33,417 bases of DNA from Bacillus_CJ salitolerans (GTDB taxonomy: Bacteria; Bacillota; Bacilli; Bacillales; SA4): contig NZ_JBHUEM010000022.1 of NCBI RefSeq assembly GCF_042680805.1, positions 1 through 33,417 on the forward strand. The letters are read 5' to 3'. The notes beneath the pieces were generated by a model, which was given only the letters and a program-made list of their open reading frames with translations, ran no database searches and was not told the origin of the DNA. Shown here in pieces: positions 24,871 through 32,787 of the stretch. The translations under genes and the position numbers were made by a program. How positions within the stretch are numbered: position 1 is the stretch's first letter; every line of letters begins with the position of its first letter.

Positions 24871-25922
24871 TCCACTATTTTATTAAAAAACCGAAATTCA
24901 TCATCTCATTTTCTTTTATATTATTATTACTGCTTGCAAGCCTTGGCTATGAGTTTCTCTACGGTGGTTACATTTGGGAAAACGTAAGCCGAGAGGATGC
25001 CTCAGGAGCCTTAATAGGTCCTCCTTATACTCCTAGTCAAAATCCTCCATTTGGTACAGATAGGGTAAGTACACCTATCTTGGCAAAAATAATCCAAGGA
25101 GCAAAATATACGATTTTCACAGCCCTATTTATCAGTTTACTTCAAGTATGTATTGGATTTTTGGTTTCGATCTTCTTTTCAAGGCTTCCTAAACTGATTC
25201 AAAGAACATTTGAGGGAATCGTCGAATCAAGTCTATATATTCCGATTACAATTATTGCCTATATGGTGATTTTCCCCTTGCAATACTACTTAGATCCAAA
25301 TGAAGATTTTGCTAATTTTTATAAACTATATGGATTACAAGTTTCAATCCTGACACTATTAGGTATTCCACAATTAGTGTTATTGTTTACAAAAGATATT
25401 CAACAGAATTTAAAAGAAGAGTATATACTAGCTTCCAAAACATTAGGAGCTCAGGGATTTAGATTATTCCGGACACATATTATTCCTTATATGATTCCAC
25501 GATTAATCTTACAATTCTCGCAACGCACAGTTGAAGTATTAATTCTCCTTGCCCATCTCGGGTTTCTAGCTGTTTTTCTTGGGGGATATGTAATGAAGGA
25601 AGTGTATGATGGAGAGATGCAAGCGTTCTCGCTTTCCAATGAGTGGGCTGGTGAGATTGGCAAAAGCTTTAGAGACTTAATGCTTACTCCGTGGATTATC
25701 TATTTTCCATTAATGTTCTTCGCTCTTACCGTCATGTCATTTAATATGATTACGACGAGTATTCGGGAATACATCCAATCTCCTTCAATCATGAAGAAGA
25801 AGAACAGGAATGGCGTACATTCACAACATTCAGACTATCATTCAGTAAGTGAGGAAGAAGAGTTTACTTTTATTGAAAAGAAGACAGCCAATTTGAACAA
25901 AAGGCGCAAGCGCCCTGTTTAG
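24867..25922 (+). CDS. Peptide/nickel-type ABC transporter permease, second subunit
   Basis: 351 residues, DppC/OppC-like. N-terminal membrane helix, then the DppC-type soluble stretch with IGPPYTPSQNPPFGTDRV, typical of the N-terminal region before the core (HxLGTD/FGTD), and about five more helices. Docking loop: EEYILASKTLGAQGFRLFRTHIIPYMIP (key residues A-S-K-x-L-G-A and IIP). The hydrophilic tail after about residue 300 is unusual, and its last residues (NKRRKRPV and stop) are read from the first 27 bases of dispersed element C. So the native stop has probably been replaced. Translationally coupled to the first subunit. Confidence 0.87.
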   Translation: MIHYFIKKPKFIISFSFILLLLLASLGYEFLYGGYIWENVSREDASGALIGPPYTPSQNPPFGTDRVSTPILAKIIQGAKYTIFTALFISLLQVCIGFLVSIFFSRLPKLIQRTFEGIVESSLYIPITIIAYMVIFPLQYYLDPNEDFANFYKLYGLQVSILTLLGIPQLVLLFTKDIQQNLKEEYILASKTLGAQGFRLFRTHIIPYMIPRLILQFSQRTVEVLILLAHLGFLAVFLGGYVMKEVYDGEMQAFSLSNEWAGEIGKSFRDLMLTPWIIYFPLMFFALTVMSFNMITTSIREYIQSPSIMKKKNRNGVHSQHSDYHSVSEEEEFTFIEKKTANLNKRRKRPV

Positions 25923-26132
25923 CCTATGGTAGAGCAAATGTTCTATCATGAAAAAAAGGTTTTCCCTTTTACTCATGACAGGTTATTTGACCAAGGAAAA
26001 AGTGATTTTTCTTTTCCCTCTAGTAGGTTGAAATGGCAAAGATCGTCGCCACTTCATCTTGGCTGGGTGCTGAAGCTGGATTTAGCTGTAACATTGTATA
26101 AACTAAACACCAGAAACTTTCTTAACTTATTA
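25896..26132 (+). repeat. Dispersed intergenic element, copy C
   Basis: Full-length copy: AACAAAAGGCGCAAGCGCCC, AGCAAATGTTC, hairpin CTATCATGA / TCATGACAG, GGTTATTTGA, CTCTAGTAGG, CAAAGATCGTCGCCA, TTCATCTTGGCTGGGTGCTG, GTAACATTGTATAAAC, AACACCAGAAACTT. Its first 27 bases are the end of the permease gene. The stem differs from copy A by paired changes. Fills the gap down to the terminators at 26138. Confidence 0.88.
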
Positions 26133-26137
26133 GAAAG

Positions 26138-26161
26138 ACTAGGCAATCGCCTAGTTTTTTT
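26138..26161 (+). terminator. Terminator of the orphan permease operon
   Basis: ACTAGGC - AATC - GCCTAGT followed by TTTTTT on the plus strand, beyond element C. Confidence 0.85.
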
Positions 26162-26175
26162 CAGTAGGAAAGGTA

Positions 26176-26206
26176 AAAGAGGTGTTTCTTATTGAAACAC
26201 CTCTTT
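26176..26206 (-). terminator. Terminator of trhO (possibly bidirectional)
   Basis: Stem AAAGAGGTGTTTC - TTATT - GAAACACCTCTTT on the plus strand reading; T-rich on both sides, just after the trhO stop at 26214. Confidence 0.9.
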
Positions 26207-26213
26207 TCTTTAA

Positions 26214-27119
26214 TTATACTTGTTCATGCTCCTTTACATAACGATTCCATTCATGTTCACGGCACTCTGTACTACATGAACGCTTATGTTCATGTTCACA
26301 CTCTTCGCACATTAAAAGATGTTTATTACACTCTGGGTTTCCACACTTCACATAACGTTCCTCTGGTTCGCCGCAGTAGTAGCATTCCCCTACTACATTG
26401 GCTTCTTCTGTCCGATTAACCGGTACGGAGATTCTATCATCAAAAACATAACATTTTCCGTCCCATAATCGTCCTTGTACTTCTGGGTCATAGCCATAGG
26501 AGATGATACCTCCTTCTAACTGAGATACATCTTTGAAGCCTTCCTTTACTAGAAAACCGGAAAATTTCTCACATCGAATACCACCTGTACAGTAGGTTAA
26601 TACCTTTTTATCTTTATATTCATTAAAGTTTTCTTTAATCCAGTTTGGAAGCTCACGAAATGACTCAATATCTGGTCGGATCGCATTTTTAAAATGACCT
26701 AAATCGTATTCATACGTATTACGAGCATCAAGGATGACCACATCTTCTTGTTGCATCGCTTCATAAAATTCCTTCGGAGATAGATGTTTTCCAGTTGTTT
26801 GATTTGGATTTAAATCTTCCTCTAGGCTAAGGTTAACAATTTCTGGTTTTACCTTTATTTTTAGCTTTCTAAAAGCATGTTTTTCCGACTTTTCCACCTT
26901 AAAAACGGTATCAGAAAAACGAGGATCTTTTCTCATAGCTTCCATATATTCTTCGGTTTGTTCGACAGTACCGGATACTGTTCCGTTAATCCCTTCATGA
27001 GCAACAAAAATTCTACCCATTAGGCCTATACGTTCACATAACTCACGATGCTCCATCATGAATGCCTCAGGGTCTTCTATCGGAACGTATTTATAATAAA
27101 GTAATACTTGGTAATTCAT
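26214..27119 (-). CDS. trhO: tRNA uridine(34) hydroxylase, rhodanese family
   Basis: Oxygen-dependent hydroxylation of uridine 34 in tRNA, the first step to (carboxy)methoxyuridine. 301 residues: an N-terminal acylphosphatase-like part (YYKYVPIEDPEAF, GRIFVAHEGINGTVSGT), a rhodanese domain from about residue 115 (VILDARNTYEYDLGHFKNA, active site YCTGGIRCEK with the Cys), and a C-terminal cysteine-rich tail (CYYCGEP, KCGNPECNK, CEECEHEH, CSTEC) that looks like metal binding. I chose the ATG at 27119 from AGAAGG at 9 bp; longer frames to 27230 run into the upstream terminator. Called YbfQ in B. subtilis. Confidence 0.92.
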   Translation of the reverse strand: MNYQVLLYYKYVPIEDPEAFMMEHRELCERIGLMGRIFVAHEGINGTVSGTVEQTEEYMEAMRKDPRFSDTVFKVEKSEKHAFRKLKIKVKPEIVNLSLEEDLNPNQTTGKHLSPKEFYEAMQQEDVVILDARNTYEYDLGHFKNAIRPDIESFRELPNWIKENFNEYKDKKVLTYCTGGIRCEKFSGFLVKEGFKDVSQLEGGIISYGYDPEVQGRLWDGKCYVFDDRISVPVNRTEEANVVGECYYCGEPEERYVKCGNPECNKHLLMCEECEHEHKRSCSTECREHEWNRYVKEHEQV

Positions 27120-27164
27120 ATTCATCATCCTTCTATAGATTTTAGAAAGCTTGCGTAAAAGTTT

Positions 27165-27176
27165 AACGCTAGCGTT
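27165..27176. promoter_or_regulatory. Perfect palindrome in the trhO leader
   Basis: AACGCTAGCGTT, 12 bp, lies about 45 bp before the trhO start, in AT-rich DNA with TATACA (minus) nearby as a weak -10. It could be an operator; no regulator is known to me. Confidence 0.4.
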
Positions 27177-27210
27177 TGGTTTTTTTGTATAAAATAATTC
27201 TTTTATAAAA

Positions 27211-27244
27211 AAACAAAAAAGTGTACACAACTAGTATACACTTT
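27211..27244 (-). terminator. Terminator of yusV-fhuF-yusU
   Basis: Minus strand 11-bp stem AAAGTGTATAC / GTGTACACTTT, loop TAGTT, then TTTG and TTTTTTT, 6 bp after the yusU stop. Confidence 0.92.
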
Positions 27245-27250
27245 TACCCA

Positions 27251-27493
27251 CTATTTTTTCATTCGGTGTGCTTCATTTAATTCTTTGATTTCATTTATTA
27301 CTTGCTTCATACTTTCTTTGCCGTCAGGGTATGTTTCATTCCAGTGCTTTGCTAGAGGGGGCATGGATTTAGCAATATGCGTATATAATGCCCACATCTG
27401 TACTTTTTCCTTTAGCTCCTCGCTGGTATCTCCTAGGAGCAATTCTGTATACTTTTCAATTAGACCCTCAAATTGTTCGTTGAGCTTTTCCAT
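27251..27493 (-). CDS. yusU: YusU-like small protein (DUF2573)
   Basis: 80 residues, largely helical and hydrophilic: FEGLIEKYTELLLG, EELKEKVQMWALYTHIAKSMPPLAKHW (part) and ending with a Lys-rich tail. Size and position beside yusV match B. subtilis YusU. The start overlaps the FhuF-like gene by 26 bp, with GGAGGAG about 12 bp upstream. Function unknown; as the last gene of a Fur-controlled unit it may help iron handling, by context only. Confidence 0.75.
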   Translation of the reverse strand: MEKLNEQFEGLIEKYTELLLGDTSEELKEKVQMWALYTHIAKSMPPLAKHWNETYPDGKESMKQVINEIKELNEAHRMKK

Positions 27494-28280
27494 TACTTAT
27501 TTCATCTCCTCCTGTCCAGTTCACATTACACGTTTCTGGACATGTCGTACATGAATCGGTAACTTTAGGCAGGCGATTATAAAAACAACACGTTTTTCTA
27601 ACACGAAGACTCTGATTTTTTTGTGGGATATACCTTTTCTCCGTATAAAATTTTCCAATTGGATTATACGTATTACCTTCTCCGAACAAGCTTCCGTCCG
27701 CATGTAAAAGAAATTGAAAATCATCTACAATATCACGATTTTCTGGATAGTCTTCCATCATTTTTTCATAAATCCAAAAGATGTATACAGCTGTATTTTC
27801 CCATAGAACTTGCCTTGAAACCTTCGCAGGCTTTGCCAGCATCTTAATGACTTTATTAAGATGTTTTTCAAATAGATCTTTAACTGCTTGCTCTCTCCAT
27901 TCATTTCTATTTGATCCTGGTGTAGATATAGAAATTGACTGAAGATATAGCTTAGGAAGCCATACTCCCTCTAAATCATCAGTTTGTACACCTGTCTCTT
28001 CAATCTTGATTGGAAGCGCTTTGTTCCAGACACTTAAGGCATAAAAGAAAGGAACTGTAACCATATAGCCATATCGCTTCATAAATTGAGAGGCAAGTAC
28101 ATACTTTTCAGAAACGCCATATTTTCCAGCTAAAAGTTGAAAGATTGCATCAAGTCTATCAAAATTCAATAGCTCATTACACTGAAACGATAATCCATTG
28201 GAAAATGTCTGTGTTGTCACTCGATAATTCTCAACTAAAACCTGTAATTCATCGCACTGAAGCTGTTGCTTTCGTACCAT
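27468..28280 (-). CDS. FhuF-like siderophore-iron reductase
   Basis: 270 residues. The C-terminal 2Fe-2S motif is clear: RKTCCFYNRLPKVTDSCTTC, i.e. CC-x10-C-x2-C, then PETC, as in FhuF-type ferric reductases that release iron from hydroxamate siderophores in the cytoplasm. The N-terminal 200 residues are the poorly conserved helical FhuF/IucA-type part (GYMVTVPFFYALSVW, VLWENTAVYIFWIYEKM). I chose the ATG at 28280; AGGTG lies upstream. It overlaps yusV by 32 bp and yusU by 26 bp, so all three are translationally coupled. Confidence 0.88.
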   Translation of the reverse strand: MVRKQQLQCDELQVLVENYRVTTQTFSNGLSFQCNELLNFDRLDAIFQLLAGKYGVSEKYVLASQFMKRYGYMVTVPFFYALSVWNKALPIKIEETGVQTDDLEGVWLPKLYLQSISISTPGSNRNEWREQAVKDLFEKHLNKVIKMLAKPAKVSRQVLWENTAVYIFWIYEKMMEDYPENRDIVDDFQFLLHADGSLFGEGNTYNPIGKFYTEKRYIPQKNQSLRVRKTCCFYNRLPKVTDSCTTCPETCNVNWTGGDEISNGKAQRTI

Positions 28281-29091
28281 GAGCCTCACCTATTCTAGGT
28301 AAAATACATCTACCTTTTCCATGTGGAATACATAGTGGTGTCCCAAATATTGGATCCTGGGTGACATCGCAATGTACCTCAAACACATCTCTTACTAGGT
28401 CACAGTTGATCACATCTTCTGGTTTCCCTTGATCATATATCGCTTGATCTTTAATAGCCACTAAATGATGAGCATAACGGCAAGCAAGATTAAGATCATG
28501 GAGAACCATGATTACCGTTCTTTTTTCTTGTTCATTTAATTCAAATAATAAATCTAAAATTTCTATTTGATGTGTCATATCTAAATAAGTAGTAGGTTCA
28601 TCTAGAAGGATAATATCAGTCTCCTGTGCAAGAGTCATTGCAATCCAAGCACGTTGACGTTGGCCACCTGATAATGAGTCAACTGGTCTATCCGCAAACT
28701 CTGACATCCTTGTAGCATCGAGCGCTTTCTTAACAGCGTTCTCATCCTCTTCTGACCATTGCTTTAACCAGTTTTGGTACGGATATCGTCCTTGTTTAAC
28801 AAGTTGAAGCACGGTTAACCCCTCTGGAGCAACTGGTCCTTGCGGAAGAATAGCTAACTGCTTTGCTACGTCTTTTGTAGGTAATTTAGCAATCGTTTTT
28901 CCTTCTAACAGGATCGAACCTTCCTTTGGCTTTAATAGTCGAGCTAATGAGCGAAGAAGTGTTGACTTTCCGCATCCATTCCCGCCAATAAACACCGTAA
29001 TCTCGCCTTTTGGAATATCTAAATTTAATTTATCTATAATGATGCTATCACCATAAGATAGGGTTAATGATTCAGTATTTAATGCGTTCAT
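28249..29091 (-). CDS. yusV: Iron-siderophore ABC transporter ATPase
   Basis: 280 residues. Walker A IGGNGCGKSTLLR (about 35-47), signature LSGGQRQRAWIAMTLAQ, Walker B IILLDEPTTYLD, switch His in LHDLNLACRYAHH; this is the FepC/FecE-type. In B. subtilis YusV serves more than one siderophore receptor (FeuABC and YfiYZ-YfhA); here the permeases and receptor lie directly upstream on the same strand. Own promoter with Fur boxes at 29151-29228. The tail ends with HGKGRCILP, usual for the family. Confidence 0.93.
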   Translation of the reverse strand: MNALNTESLTLSYGDSIIIDKLNLDIPKGEITVFIGGNGCGKSTLLRSLARLLKPKEGSILLEGKTIAKLPTKDVAKQLAILPQGPVAPEGLTVLQLVKQGRYPYQNWLKQWSEEDENAVKKALDATRMSEFADRPVDSLSGGQRQRAWIAMTLAQETDIILLDEPTTYLDMTHQIEILDLLFELNEQEKRTVIMVLHDLNLACRYAHHLVAIKDQAIYDQGKPEDVINCDLVRDVFEVHCDVTQDPIFGTPLCIPHGKGRCILPRIGEAHGTKATASVR

Positions 29092-29150
29092 TTTCCCACT
29101 CCTTTAAAAGCTCGTTTTGCTTATATCTAAATCTTTCTTCATTCACTACT

Positions 29151-29228
29151 TGAAAATGAATCTCATCTTTCTATATATAGTCTATTTTACATTGATTATG
29201 CTGTCAATGACTTTGAAAATCATTTTCA
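29151..29228 (-). promoter_or_regulatory. Fur-controlled promoter of yusV
   Basis: Minus strand -35 TTGACA (29202-29207), 17-bp spacer, -10 TAGACT (29179-29184). Fur-type 7-1-7 dyad TGAAAATCATTTTCA (29214-29228) just upstream of the -35, and a weaker TGAAAATGAATCTCA (29151-29165, 12 of 14 consensus positions) in the leader. Iron-replete repression from two sides of the promoter is likely. Confidence 0.8.
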
Positions 29229-29250
29229 ATTATTTCTTTTTCCATTTCAG

Positions 29251-29310
29251 AACAAAAGGCGCAAGCGGGTTGGGCGCTGTAGCCTGATAAGATGTGCACG
29301 CCATATTACT
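29251..29310 (+). repeat. Dispersed intergenic element, copy D (short)
   Basis: AACAAAAGGCGCAAGCG then GGTTGGGCGCTGTAGCC, which joins the start of the element to a piece like the GGCTGGGTGCTGGAGC end; the internal hairpin is missing, so this is a deleted copy between the yusV promoter and the permease terminator. Confidence 0.75.
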
Positions 29311-29343
29311 CACAAGAAAAGCTTTTATCATTTCCTATACAAG

Positions 29344-29392
29344 AACAAAAAAAGCCTTTCCCTCGCAGCTACTATGACGAAAGAAAAGCTTT
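29344..29392 (-). terminator. Terminator of the siderophore permease operon
   Basis: Minus strand AAAGCTTTTC / GAAAGGCTTT (one G-U pair) around a 22-base loop, then TTTTTT, close after the stop at 29399. Confidence 0.7.
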
Positions 29393-29398
29393 GGCTGT

Positions 29399-30439
29399 TT
29401 ATAAATTTCGATTTTTATATAATAAGTAAATAAAAAATGGAGCTCCAATCCCAGCAGTAAATACTCCAGCAGGAATATCTAGCGGAAGGAACGCAGTTCT
29501 TGCAATAACGTCTGCTACTAAGACAAGTATTCCACCAATTAATGCAGAAACAGGTACTAGCCCTTGAACGGAACGTCCAATTAGCTTTCTTGCGATGTGA
29601 GGAGCAATTAATCCAACAAATCCAATTCCACCAGCAAATGCCACAGCAGACCCAGCTAATGCTACACTAATGAAGAGTAAGAAGAAACGATATAACTGGA
29701 CTTTTACTCCTAGTCCTGATGCAACATCATCCCCTAATTCTTTTACATTGATTGTCCTAGAAAATAACAGAGCTAATGGTAGAAATATGACAACCCACAC
29801 AAGCATTGAATACACATCTTGCCAATTGGCTCCGTAAATACTTCCTGTTAGCCAAAGATATGCTTTCGTTGCTGAAGCAATTTCGCTTAGTACAATCATC
29901 ATCGTTGTTAAAGCATTCATTGCTGCTGCTACCCCAATCCCAATTAATATTAGCCTAATTGGGGTAATACCGTTTTTCCAAGAAAGCAAATAAATAACGA
30001 TTGAAACTAAACCTGCTCCAAGGATAGCAGCTAAAGGTAGCCACTTTATACTGACTACACCTGAAAGAGTCACAATAAAAGTAATCGCTCCTACTGATGC
30101 ACCGCCTGTAATTCCAATGATGTCTGGAGAAGCTAGTGGATTGCGCACAATTCCTTGAAGTATTAAGCCCGAGACGGCTAAAGCTGCCCCTACAAGCAAT
30201 GACAATAATGCCCTTGGTAACCTTAAAGTATTGATTGTAAAATCATGTTCACCTGTTCCAAATCCTAAAAGCTGTTGTATGACAACAAACGGAGAAATAA
30301 CAGTGCTTCCTATCGACAAACCTACTATAAATAATAGTGATGAGAAGAACAATAAAATGAATGAAATGATTACCGTTTTCTTATGTAAATGAAATGAGAC
30401 TGATCCTGATTTATTTCGTACCGAAAAGAAATTACCCAT
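29399..30439 (-). CDS. Iron-siderophore ABC permease (FecCD/BtuC family), second
   Basis: 346 residues with about nine or ten helices. FecCD signatures: TLRLPRALLSLLVGAALAVSG (short: RLPRALLSLLVG), QGIVRNPLASPDIIGITGGAS (RNPLASPDI), GGIGFVGLIAPHIARKLIG and a final AGVFTAGIGAPFFIYLLY. The GLIAPHIAR loop contacts the ATPase. It overlaps the first permease by 8 bp. Resembles FeuC/YfhA; I do not assign a name. Substrate probably a hydroxamate or mixed siderophore, suggested by the nearby FhuF-like gene. Confidence 0.92.
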   Translation of the reverse strand: MGNFFSVRNKSGSVSFHLHKKTVIISFILLFFSSLLFIVGLSIGSTVISPFVVIQQLLGFGTGEHDFTINTLRLPRALLSLLVGAALAVSGLILQGIVRNPLASPDIIGITGGASVGAITFIVTLSGVVSIKWLPLAAILGAGLVSIVIYLLSWKNGITPIRLILIGIGVAAAMNALTTMMIVLSEIASATKAYLWLTGSIYGANWQDVYSMLVWVVIFLPLALLFSRTINVKELGDDVASGLGVKVQLYRFFLLFISVALAGSAVAFAGGIGFVGLIAPHIARKLIGRSVQGLVPVSALIGGILVLVADVIARTAFLPLDIPAGVFTAGIGAPFFIYLLYKNRNL

Positions 30440-31445
30440 CTTTCGTTAACCCCCTACGTGCTATATAAATGAAAAATGGAGTTCCGATAAAAGCTGTCAT
30501 AACACCAATAGGCATTTCTTGGGGCATAATCACAAACCTAGCTACCACATCAGCAAGAAGTAGCAAACTTGCCCCTACTAATGCACATTGAGGTATAATC
30601 CATCTATAATCAATCCCAACAAGACCTCGAACAATATGTGGTACGATTAAACCAATAAAACCAATTGCACCACTGATTGCAACAGAGCCACCAGCTAAAA
30701 ATACGACAACAATACCAATCATCAATTTTGTTAATACCGTACGCTGACCTAAACTCTTAGCAACATCTTCACCTGAAATCAGAATATTAACTGATCTTCC
30801 TAAAAGCATTGCTATAATCCATCCTACTATGATAAAGGGTAGTATTGGAATTATCATATCTAAGGATCTACCAGACACAGAGCCTGCTAACCAAAAAATG
30901 ACACTTTGTAAGTTCTGTTCACTTATAACAAGCATTCCTTGAGTAAAAGAAACAAACAAAGCTGTTATGGCAGCACCCGCTAACACAATTTTGATTGGCG
31001 TTATCCCATCTCTTCCTAGTGAGCCTAGAAAATAAACCATTGCTCCAGCTACCGCTGCCCCTAAAAATCCTACCCACATATATTGAGATAATGAGGTTAA
31101 TGAAAGAAATGTAACGGAGAATACAATAAAAAAGAGTGCACCAGCATTAATCCCAAATATATCGGGAGCTGCCAGTGGGTTTTTCGTCAGTGCTTGCATT
31201 AATGCTCCTGCTATAGCAAGGCTAGCACCAACAACAGTAGCTATTATCGCTCTAGATAACCTCGTAGTTGTAATAATGATATGTTCAGTAATGGACTCGT
31301 CATAATGGAAAAATGCGTCCATTACCGAATTCAATGGGATATAGTATTGGCCAAGAGTAATGCTTAAAGAGAAAGCAAATATAAAAAGAATAATACTGAA
31401 AAGTAAAGATATTCCTTTAGGAATCCTTAAATATAAAGGTTTCAT
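30432..31445 (-). CDS. Iron-siderophore ABC permease (FecCD/BtuC family), first
   Basis: 337 residues, same family: TTRLSRAIIATVVGASLAIAG (TRLSRAIIATVVG), TKNPLAAPDIFGINAGA, GAIGFIGLIVPHIVRGLVG, MTAFIGTPFFIYIARRG. Start at 31445 because GAGGG stands five bases before that ATG; a GTG at 31457 would add four residues. Forms the heterodimeric channel with the next gene. The operon receptor - permease - permease is like B. subtilis yfiY-yfiZ-yfhA or feuABC. Confidence 0.92.
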   Translation of the reverse strand: MKPLYLRIPKGISLLFSIILFIFAFSLSITLGQYYIPLNSVMDAFFHYDESITEHIIITTTRLSRAIIATVVGASLAIAGALMQALTKNPLAAPDIFGINAGALFFIVFSVTFLSLTSLSQYMWVGFLGAAVAGAMVYFLGSLGRDGITPIKIVLAGAAITALFVSFTQGMLVISEQNLQSVIFWLAGSVSGRSLDMIIPILPFIIVGWIIAMLLGRSVNILISGEDVAKSLGQRTVLTKLMIGIVVVFLAGGSVAISGAIGFIGLIVPHIVRGLVGIDYRWIIPQCALVGASLLLLADVVARFVIMPQEMPIGVMTAFIGTPFFIYIARRGLTKDG

Positions 31446-31485
31446 TATATCCCTCACAAGTTACAAGATTCGTTTTTCAGTAAAT

Positions 31486-31522
31486 AAGAATAGGAGAGTT
31501 GAAATACCCCTCTCCCATTCTT
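31486..31522 (-). terminator. Partial terminator between receptor and permease genes
   Basis: Minus strand 13-bp stem AAGAATGGGAGAG / CTCTCCTATTCTT with one G-U pair, 11-base loop, and only a weak T-run (ATTTACTG). Such hairpins often leave the binding protein message in excess over the permeases. Confidence 0.8.
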
Positions 31523-31538
31523 GATTAATTATACCCTT

Positions 31539-32540
31539 CTATTTTTCCAATTCCAATCTTTCATAGATATCATCTAGCATAAGATTTGCTGCGATTATAC
31601 CGCCAGCCATGTTCCAAGTTACTTCATCTACTAAATATACTTGATTATTTTTTACAGCTGTTAGGTTTGCCCATAATGGATGAGCTGTCCATTCTTCAAA
31701 TGTTTTTTGTACAGCAGGATCATCCTCATTAAAGATATAGAAAACATCTGCTTCCATTTCTGGAATGCTTTCATGAGTTGTTAATTGAACTCCCCATTCT
31801 GTACTCTGTTGGTTTTCAGGTCTTGTAAAGCCTAATTCATTTAAAATTGAACCCGCAAATCCTGTAAAGTAAATACGTGCATGATCAGCTCTGAAATTTA
31901 AAATTGAAACATTTAACGGCCACTGATCTCCTAATTTAGCTTGAACCTTTGATTGGAAATCAGCTACGCGATTTTCCCAATCAGCTAGTAGGGTGGATGC
32001 TTCTTCTTCCATATTCATAGCTTGCCCCATTAATTCAACTGTCCCTTTGAATTCAAACACTGTTTCATGCGCTACAGTTGGTGCAATCTCAGCTAGTTGT
32101 GTATAAATTTCTTCGTGACGTAATTTTGATGCAATAATTAAATCTGGCTTTAGCTTTGCAATTTCTTCTAGGTTTGGTTGTGTTTCTTGCCCTACCACTT
32201 GCACGCCTTCCAAATCTGCTTTTAGATATTCATAAAAAGGTTGTTGTACCCAAGATTCAACAGCTCCAACAGGTTTTACACCTAATGCCACAGCAGCATC
32301 TGTTGCCCCTTGATATAAAGTTACAATTTTAACAGGGTTGCCTTCAATTGTTGTTGTGCCTAGAGCATGTGTAATTTCTCTTGATTCACTTGTTTCCTCT
32401 GAAGCGGTTTCTTTATTTGTTTCCTCAGCTTTGTCATCTGCTTCTTGATTTCCACAAGCAGATAAAACTAACACAAAAGCCAGTAAAATAGACAGGAAAG
32501 ATATCTTTTGTTTACTTAATGAATATGTAATGCTTGACAT
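31539..32540 (-). CDS. Iron-siderophore binding lipoprotein
   Basis: 333 residues. Lipoprotein signal with lipobox LSAC (Cys at about 29), then an acidic Glu/Thr-rich linker, then a helical-backbone class III binding protein: GNPVKIVTLYQGATDAAVALG, EEIAKLKPDLIIAS, DVFYIFNEDDP, AHPLWANLTAVKNNQVYLVD and a final DDIYERLE. Similar to YfiY/FeuA-type receptors. Start ATG with GGGGGAG. First gene of the transport operon behind a promoter with a perfect Fur box over the transcription start. Confidence 0.93.
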   Translation of the reverse strand: MSSITYSLSKQKISFLSILLAFVLVLSACGNQEADDKAEETNKETASEETSESREITHALGTTTIEGNPVKIVTLYQGATDAAVALGVKPVGAVESWVQQPFYEYLKADLEGVQVVGQETQPNLEEIAKLKPDLIIASKLRHEEIYTQLAEIAPTVAHETVFEFKGTVELMGQAMNMEEEASTLLADWENRVADFQSKVQAKLGDQWPLNVSILNFRADHARIYFTGFAGSILNELGFTRPENQQSTEWGVQLTTHESIPEMEADVFYIFNEDDPAVQKTFEEWTAHPLWANLTAVKNNQVYLVDEVTWNMAGGIIAANLMLDDIYERLELEK

Positions 32541-32587
32541 AATTTTTGCTCCCCCTTGAAGGTAGTAATGTTCTTATATAATGATTA

Positions 32588-32640
32588 TGATAATCATTAT
32601 CAACAATATGGATTATATAACTAATCGATTTTAATATCAA
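32588..32640 (-). promoter_or_regulatory. Promoter and Fur box of the receptor gene
   Basis: Minus strand -35 TTGATA (32635-32640), 17-bp spacer, -10 TATAAT (32612-32617). The perfect consensus Fur box TGATAATCATTATCA (32588-32602) covers the expected transcription start. Confidence 0.93.
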
Positions 32641-32674
32641 TACTAAAATTTATATTTCATCAATTAGTTGGAAT

Positions 32675-32689
32675 TGATAATCATTATCA
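32675..32689. promoter_or_regulatory. Second perfect Fur box, far upstream
   Basis: TGATAATCATTATCA again, 35 bp upstream of the -35 and 87 bp centre to centre from the first. No divergent gene starts here, so it either cooperates with the first box or is left from a lost promoter. Confidence 0.88.
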
Positions 32690-32740
32690 GTTGTATTATA
32701 AAACATGTGATACTTTATATCAATAGTACGATAATCTTTT

Positions 32741-32782
32741 GAACTAAGAGCCAAGGTAAACCAGCCTTAGCCCTTTCAGTTC
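32741..32782. other. Strong hairpin after the MFS gene fragment
   Basis: GAACT...AGTTC outer stem and AGAGCCAAGG / CCTTAGCCCT inner stem with two G-U pairs; six bases beyond the MFS stop codon (32788) on its downstream side. No T-tract on either strand; perhaps the MFS terminator or a decayed one. Confidence 0.5.
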
Positions 32783-32787
32783 TTGAT

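Noticed and set aside
25926..26195. 89-codon plus-strand frame after the second permease
   Set aside because: Entirely inside element C and terminators; other copies of the element do not keep the frame.
26192..26419. 75-codon plus-strand frame opposite the trhO end
   Set aside because: Antisense shadow of the cysteine-rich tail of trhO.
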